Assembly: GCF_000524195.1 (NCBI RefSeq)
Contig: NW_020170477.1
Coordinates: 1 to 25,903, forward strand
Origin: Echinococcus granulosus
Lineage: Eukaryota > Platyhelminthes > Cestoda > Cyclophyllidea > Taeniidae
Direction of reading: 5' to 3'
Length of the DNA stretch: 25,903 nt
The notes beneath the pieces are model-generated. The model was given only the letters and a program-made list of their open reading frames with translations. It did not search any database and had not been told where the DNA came from. How positions within the stretch are numbered: position 1 is the stretch's first letter; every line of letters begins with the position of its first letter. The position numbers and the translations under genes are program-made. This document shows positions 20,080-25,903 of the stretch, one piece after another.

Positions 20080-21456
20080 TCATAACATATTCATAATGGT
20101 AGCTGGCCCGATCACTTGTACATCCTGGGTGGCTGATTTTGTATGCCAAACAAGGATCTATAAGAATAATCTGCATGCATCATTACAAATCCACTGGTTC
20201 AAAGTTAATCAAGAAAAAAATGTGTTACAAACAGGCTAACCTTCCTGCAGCCATCAGCTTTTGGTTCCAACTCATAACCATTTTTGAAGCCAAGCCTCAA
20301 AAGTATTAGACCTTCCTGCCTTCCGATAGTAGTGTCGTCAAACAGGGCGTTTGGATATTCCAAAACCACGTTGAGATTGACTGCAAAACCTGCCATGTCA
20401 ATAGGGAACTTCCGATTGGGCTCCCAATTAGTCCAGAAGTCTGATATCTTGCTGCGATCGTTAGGATTGGTGATGCATCCCTCCCAGTTAGATGCAGCTA
20501 TCATGCCCACGGGCCATGTTGCTCCTCTTCTAAGTGTTCGCATCTAAAACAATTTTTGTGAATGACTTTTTCTCTGCAATTCCTTACAGAATTGGTGATT
20601 TTAAGTAAAACCTTCCTAACTGCTGAGGAAAATATCTTGTAAATGAAATCCATGGTGAGTCGTGTAACTCTGTTGTCGATGAAAGGAATTTTCGGCTGCC
20701 CAAAATCATGCCTAGTTGAGGACAATTCGCCTTTAATTTCAAATGCAACAAATCTATATCCAAACCGGTTTTATAGACATCTGTATGTAGTTATCGTTAA
20801 ATAAGTGCTATATGTAATCTATTCTTTAGTATATTTTCGATGGCAAAATACCCGGACTATCGCGATGATCACATAATTGGTCACTTCAATGCCGATAATA
20901 TATCAGAAGTTGGAAAAATGGGACAAAAGGCGACTGTATATACCCACTTCATCAAAGAGATCTGGGTGATAGGTGTTGTCATCATCCGCAAAGTACACGA
21001 CTCCGGATTGCCCGGTTAACTGAAATGACTTTCGCAACCAATGCAGAGCTTCATTACGTTGATTCGTCCCTCGAACGTGCCTCTTATACGGGGATGTTGG
21101 TGCGCTCAAGTGAGTATAGGGAAGGCCGCAATCATCGAGAAATCGAGTCAATGCTCTTAACAAAATTGATTGTTTGAAGTAAACATGGTGGAAATGAGAT
21201 TGAGAAGTAGAGCAGCGCACTTGACAAAGCTATGATGCTCCTACCTATTTTTGGTCACTGCGTCCTCAACCACTATCCAGTGGACATTGCCAGCAGTGTT
21301 TAAAACAGTACATAGGCGTACTAATTCGGGCATCTGGTTTGGGCGTGAGTAGGTCGGTGTGATGACGAATATTGTAGGATGGCGATGCCACCGATACATC
21401 AAGGGAGCTGTGCCGATGAGAATGAAAAGCAGCACCAGCATTGTGGGTCGCCTCAT
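20080..21456 (-). CDS. Galactoside beta-1,3-glucuronosyltransferase, GT43 (B3GAT/GlcAT-like), four exons
   Basis: Exons are 21456-21245, 21155-20948, 20543-20241 and 20157-20080. The introns of 89, 404 and 83 bases have GT-AG ends (GTAGGA, GTGGGT and GTTAGC donors). The joined frame encodes 266 residues. Family members transfer glucuronic acid from UDP-GlcUA to terminal galactose, either completing the glycosaminoglycan linker on proteoglycans in the Golgi (GlcAT-I) or capping other glycans; which one applies here cannot be told. Visible features are a membrane anchor at about residues 6-20, the donor-binding stretch FVITPTYSRP (30-39), VEDA (63-66), RGTNQRNEAL (99-108), the metal-binding FADDDNTY (126-133), FPIDMAGFAVNLN (186-198), the probable catalytic base E217 in RQEG, and ILVWHTK (242-248). 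The stem is very short compared with the vertebrate enzymes of about 330 residues. The start ATG is the only one before the anchor. Confidence 0.88.
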
Positions 21457-21473
21457 TCTTTTCTTTTAAGGCT
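21002..21473 (-). repeat. Mirror copy of 15851-16322
   Basis: Covers the 5' part of the intact GT43 gene, from 17 bases before the ATG to the glycine codon before VVYFADDD. It has the same length as the plus-strand patch with no indel. On this side the sequence continues without a gap into a normal exon 2. Confidence 0.9.
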
Positions 21474-21479
21474 CAAAGT

Positions 21480-23500
21480 TGAAATGAATGCAGGTAGTTA
21501 AAATCTCTATATCTATAAGGATCAGGGCAGTAAAGGTGATTCGTCAGGCATCGCGATTGGCTAAATTTCGCTGTGTTCTGTGTACTACACGCAGAATTGA
21601 TGCTGGTTTGAGCTAGTCAAGTATCCTTATTAAGAGCCTTCTGACCTTGTCATTAGTGGTCAGGTTGCTCGAAATGCAATGGCTTAAATCAAATCGTTGA
21701 TTATAATTCCTGTGGTAGATATTGGTTTCTCATTAGACAATCCAATAATATATTGAATATTGATGGGTCAATTGTTGAATGACTTTTAAGCACCTTCATT
21801 AGTTGATCGTCAATGGCGCGTAATTAAAGTCGGCTTGGAACAGCCCAAGGAGAAAACTAAATGATCGCGTTAGGAGGAGTAAATGCTGATGCCATAATGA
21901 GTTGGTCAATCGGTTAATTTCTACGCGTTGAGTAACACCCATCTGCCCAAATTGCTCAATGGCTTTTCCTTTACTAATCAGCCTGTTGTGACTTAACAGT
22001 AAGATTAGTTACCACAAATCTTTTTTTGCTAAAGTTGTACCTGCTACTAAGTCCATTATTTAACTATCAAGGGCTACTTACTCACGTACTAATTATTTAA
22101 TTAACCGAAGAAGTGTATCTAGCTTTGCGAAGGTCAAAAGGACTCCTGCTCATGTCACCTAAACCAGTAGTCTCTTAGCCTGCCTTTTAGTTTGTGGTGT
22201 ATATTCATTTCCAGTGGTATAAATTCTAGAACCTTTGGCTGCCAAATAAATATAAGACTATAACCTGATTACAAATGACGAAATACAGGTGCATATTTAG
22301 GGTAATTTTAGCGTAGCTTGCTACTAAGGGGTCTCTTTAGAAACAGTTCTGCATAGGGCTGTTCTTCAAAAAGCTTAGTAATATACAGGAAACCAATAAA
22401 ACCATCATGCAAGTAGTTTGTCTGTAAAGTTAGCCTTGAGTGAAACTAACCATAAGCTACTTTTAGGCTTTAGCTCCTTGACGGAAAAACCCAAAAAACC
22501 CACAGGTAAAGTAGATAAATCAAGAAATCATAATGTTCTGAATAACCAATTGTAATGCTTTGGTGGTTTGTTTAACTCTGCGTTTAACCATGCGGGCATT
22601 TACGGCACAGCCGATTGTACTTGCACTCGGCGGTGTGGGCTCCGGGTTATGCAAGTAGCCTCACCTCTTCTGTACGTCAGTAGTACATCTCCTGCCATAC
22701 TAGTGTAAATTCTTGTGATTTCAGGAAAGACTCAGGAGCTGCATCATAACCTAGGACCTATATAGTGAGTAAACAGGCTTCCTTTTACAATTGTATTTAA
22801 ACAGTATTATTTGTTTCATTTCTGTTAATATATTGATGCACGTCTGGCAATGTGGAAATCTCATTGAAGTATTTTGCTCATTTGTAATGCCCTCACAAGT
22901 CACCATAGTGGCCTTTGATGGAAAGCACAGGTGCCACTAGTTTGTAGGTCATTTGCCCCCTCATCAACACGTATAATAGTTAAATACTAAGCGATAAATT
23001 TAAACGTAAGTTATAAAAATGTTGAACTATTAAAATAATCCCAAGAATTTATCAACACACTTAACTCACCCAGATAATTCATCCTGTTGTAAATACGTCA
23101 CGAATCATTCGAGCGTGATTGTTGATAAGCCAATGAAAATTGTCTAGCTGATAAATCGAGACGTCATCCCGTAAGCTACTTTTATCTACCACACATGTCA
23201 CACACAATTCTTTCCCCTCACGTTAAAATAAAGGTTACCATAGGAGGATTAAAAGTGTAGACAAACGGAACCATACCAGGGTAGAAAACCAATAGCGACC
23301 ACATTTGCAACAACCTTGTTCTGATAAAAGCAGTACTGTTCAGCCGATTTCAAATATTGTCCCATGCCTGGTTAGGTAAGTTGTGGCAAAATTGACCCAC
23401 AGATTTATCAGTTAATCACATGGACTCCGATATGCCTTGTCAATGCTACATGTGGGGTGGATAACCACATCTCCAGATAAACATTTACACTCTCGCTTTC
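21480..23500. other. Long stretch without an identified gene
   Basis: Upstream flank of the intact GT43 gene and beyond. No promoter element can be named. At 22551-22590 the sequence 'tgtaatgctt' plus 'tttgtttaactctgcgttt' repeats one at 8491-8525, so one more small dispersed copy is present. Nothing else recognised. Confidence 0.45.
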
Positions 23501-23514
23501 TGCGAGTCTACCTG

Positions 23515-23774
23515 CCGCACGCCATTCCCTGGAAGTTACATCGCATTCCACCATTTGCACCCTCTATCACTTCTCCCCAGTGACCAAAACGAAATAGAGA
23601 AAATGCTATCCATAATCCCACGCACAGCAGTAGGTTCAGAGCCATTCCAAAGACCATACACACAGTTCCACAAATAAGACTGTGCGTTTTCAATGCTTTC
23701 ACTCCTGCCCATTTGTCGGCTTGGAGGCTCTGCAGAATCCACAACGCACAAAAGATCTCACGTGTTAACCCCAT
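23515..23774 (-). CDS. Possible first exon of a membrane protein, family unknown
   Basis: An 88-codon open frame starts with ATG on the minus strand (MGLTREIFCALWIL). It has a hydrophobic start and a second strong hydrophobic stretch (LICGTVCMVFGMALNLLLCVGLWIAFSLF, about residues 33-61), followed by a glycine-rich part with cysteines (MRCNFQGMACG). A donor-like sequence (GGCAG|GTAGAC) occurs just before the stop, so it could be a 5' exon with one or two membrane helices. There is no family match from memory. A chance frame remains possible. Confidence 0.3.
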
Positions 23775-23779
23775 TAGTA

Positions 23780-25230
23780 AATATAGATCAATTGCGAGCT
23801 CACTATGGTACAGGAACTAGGAAATGCTGAGGAAATACTAACAATTTAACTCCTCTTTTCTAGTCTTACTATTCATCCTACATACGATCACTGAGATACT
23901 TACTTCCTCTATCGCAAATATCACGAATTCGATGGATCCTTTGTGAATGTTACAGTAGAATAATCTAGCTCTTTACCCACCTCTTAGAAATCAATTCGTC
24001 ATGTTTAACCTTATAAGCCTACGATGAAGTAAGTCAGCATGTCACCCACCCATATATAATTATATCTGCTTTTCCACTTGCATTGGTTGATTACGCTATT
24101 ATGCAATTTATTCTAGATTCTCAAGGTAGTGCTCAAATTCTACTGAAGAACTTCTGCTTCTCAGCGAGCATATTAAAATTTCTGCTCATGGCACAAAAAA
24201 GTATTCTGACTTATGGGGAACTTAATTATCAGCAGACTACACCACAGCATTTAACATAGGTGTGAGGCCACTTTTAATGCAGAAGGAACATTGACCCCAA
24301 AATGCCGCAGACCTATATGACTTTTAAATCTGAGCCTTTCAAATAAGACCGCATTATCTGACACCAATTGTTTCTCACTAAAAAGGACCAAAATCCTTCT
24401 ATTAATTTTTAAGTTATCTTTCATTTCTGGCCTTAACATAAAGCAGACAATGGAATTGTAGGATTATGCATAAAGCACCTACCTGAATTTCCTCGACATT
24501 TGTCTCACCACCTATACCAAATCGCCATTAACAATTCTTCATTTTTACCTTCTTTTAGGTGCAAATGAAAGGAATGTATGAGATATGCGGTGTAGGGATA
24601 ATGCACGAAGTGGTGGTATCGCTTAAGGCAGTGGTCACGAGGTGCACTTCATGTAACATGAAAGAGGTCCTTCAACAGTAGAGTTCGCACTCATTTGCAC
24701 ACGAACTCCCCAACCTCGTTTATCTCGAGCAACCTATATTTGCGTTAATGAAATCTTGCTTGACATAGACTTAAACACGGGGATACGAAAATCAGTACAC
24801 AACCAATACCATGTGGAATGCGATTTAAATGGACGTTGTTAATTATATCATTGTGACTTGTTTCGATCTCTTAAGAATTCAGGTACACTATGATGCATAC
24901 TACGAAGAGGGCATTCTGTAAGGACTTCATACAGTGCACAAACGTTTACGCCTTTACAATAAAGATAAAACTGTAGTATTTTCAACTCTACCTTTAAAAT
25001 ACGTATTTATGATATTAAGGTAACGAAGAAGTCGGCATTCATCTCATCGTAGCCAAGTTAAGAGGATTAAGTATGCTGATATAATTGGTAATGTCTTAGG
25101 CAATGCGAGCAATCAAATTAGTCGTAGGTTCCACCGACTCCATCCGAAGCATTCAGTTCAGTGAAGAGTAGAGAGAAATCGCTTTCCATTTGAAAGATGG
25201 TGGGTAGTAAGCATAGTGGTGGTCTTAAAA
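23780..25230. other. Mostly unassigned sequence
   Basis: The only fragment of note is at 24606-24640 on the plus strand, where HEVVVSLKAVVTRCTSC resembles the Ig start AREVVVSEGAKL at 18.4 kb (shared nucleotide block gaagtggtggt). It may be a third eroded copy. The minus frame at 24439-24251 was not recognised. Confidence 0.35.
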
Positions 25231-25242
25231 ATTACCTCTTTG

Positions 25243-25447
25243 ATTTTGCCGCACACGCTATACCGTATCGTGGTGTCTTAGGCTGTTTGAGCACTGACTC
25301 TGTGTTGCACTGTAAAGTAGTGCCATCCACACACATGAGCATTCTCATCGGAGCGGATCTGTGGAGAGGTTGACTCAATTGCCTTGATTCATGTGGCACC
25401 ACATGGTGTGCCACTCGTGAGTCACTCGACATCCCGGTGCAATTCAA
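25243..25447 (-). other. Open frame ending at a splice-donor-like site, function unknown
   Basis: The minus frame is open for about 70 codons with three spaced cysteines in its second half (MLMCVDGTTLQCN and YGIACAAKSK). Near its end it has AAAGAG|GTAATT, a possible donor. This is consistent with an internal exon, but no domain is recognised and no acceptor was fixed. Confidence 0.25.
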
Positions 25448-25580
25448 GTGACAACTTCAATAGTCATATTCAGGTAACCGTGATTGCTCACACCTCATTA
25501 GGGTGTCAAACAAGTTCAAATGCTTCTTACAAAAAAGTAAAAGTAAAGTGATTGCGTTAAACGTCCACACTTGCCATTGA

Positions 25581-25823
25581 TTATGCAGACATCAATCGTA
25601 GACATTGCTTTATGTGATATTGCAGTGCTGAGACACCCACCATCACAACTCTTTGATGTGACCGGAGGGTTTGCAATACGGCATCCTGTTGCGCACTTGT
25701 CACTTCAAATGTGAAGCTAATGTCAAAAGTGAATGCAACAGTGTCAGTGCACAAGCCGAGGTAATTACACGAGGACCCCTTTACTCCATATCCATTTAAA
25801 GAAGCCTCCATTTCTATGATCAA
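25581..25823 (-). other. Open frame of 80 codons, function unknown
   Basis: The minus frame begins near MEASLNGYGVKG and reads CTDTVAFTFDISFTFEVTSA with alternating hydrophobic residues that suggest beta strands, then LQTLRSHQRVVMVGVS. There is no recognised family and the composition is not decisive. It may be an exon fragment or chance. Confidence 0.22.
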
Positions 25824-25903
25824 GCTGACTTGGGCAGTTGGTTACTGGTGTGTGCTCACAATGTGGTTATTCAGTGTTACTAACTGGTGCTTGTGCACAA
25901 GTC

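Noticed and set aside
19955..20176. 73-codon minus-strand frame (MQIILIDPCLAYK...)
   Set aside because: It overlaps GT43 exon 4 in another frame; the exon frame reads ILVWHTK, the known family ending.
20501..20725. 74-codon minus-strand frame overlapping GT43 exon 3
   Set aside because: It is mostly intron 2 read into exon 3 in the wrong frame.
1..25903. A single intact perlecan gene spanning the window
   Set aside because: Domain order (laminin IV, then Ig, then LDLa, then Ig on the minus strand), in-frame stops, Ig pieces on the other strand and the intervening GT43 gene do not fit one functional gene.

Overview
This window looks like animal nuclear DNA: AT-rich, mostly non-coding, with spliced genes whose introns start GT and end AG, and one 100-base N gap from scaffolding (15751-15850). 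The protein families present (a GT43 glucuronosyltransferase, and immunoglobulin, LDL-receptor class A and laminin IV-like domains) point to a metazoan. A flatworm such as a tapeworm would fit the short (about 80-90 base) introns and base composition, but nothing here proves a taxon.

The one gene I can assemble end to end is on the minus strand at 21456-20080. It has four exons encoding a 266-residue galactoside beta-1,3-glucuronosyltransferase of family GT43 (B3GAT/GlcAT-like), with a membrane anchor, a DDD metal-binding motif, a PIDMAGFAV segment and a terminal WHT motif. A second, broken copy lies tail-to-tail on the plus strand at 15851-17147. Its first 472 bases mirror 21473-21002 without a visible difference, intron included. 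It then drops abruptly to a diverged sequence that has lost the DDD motif, carries a net 59-base deletion and has lost its last splice acceptor. The identical patch begins exactly at the N gap, so a misassembled allele or contig end must be weighed against gene conversion.

Elsewhere there are relics of extracellular-matrix domains. On the minus strand at 0.9-3.9 kb lie Ig-like domains, one good LDLa domain and one broken LDLa; several have in-frame stops or a lost core residue. Minus-strand laminin IV-A-like pieces lie at 19.0-19.7 kb, and plus-strand Ig-like pieces at 7.6-7.9 and 18.2-18.5 kb. LDLa + laminin IV + Ig is the domain set of perlecan/UNC-52, so I infer scattered, decaying fragments of perlecan-like genes. 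The domain order and strands do not form one intact gene.

The rest is dominated by old diverged repeats. One direct duplication pairs about 7.64-9.45 kb with 18.26-20.01 kb; a second pairs about 9.62-10.84 kb with 13.29-14.54 kb; an inverted pair joins about 7.22-7.60 kb and 10.85-11.24 kb. A Ty3/Gypsy-type reverse-transcriptase fragment sits on the minus strand at 8.6-8.9 kb. The first 360 bases are a degenerate pyrimidine tract. Large stretches (4.5-7.2, 11.2-13.3, 14.5-15.75, 21.5-23.5 kb) show nothing I can name. No tRNA, rRNA, CRISPR or bacterial-type feature was seen.
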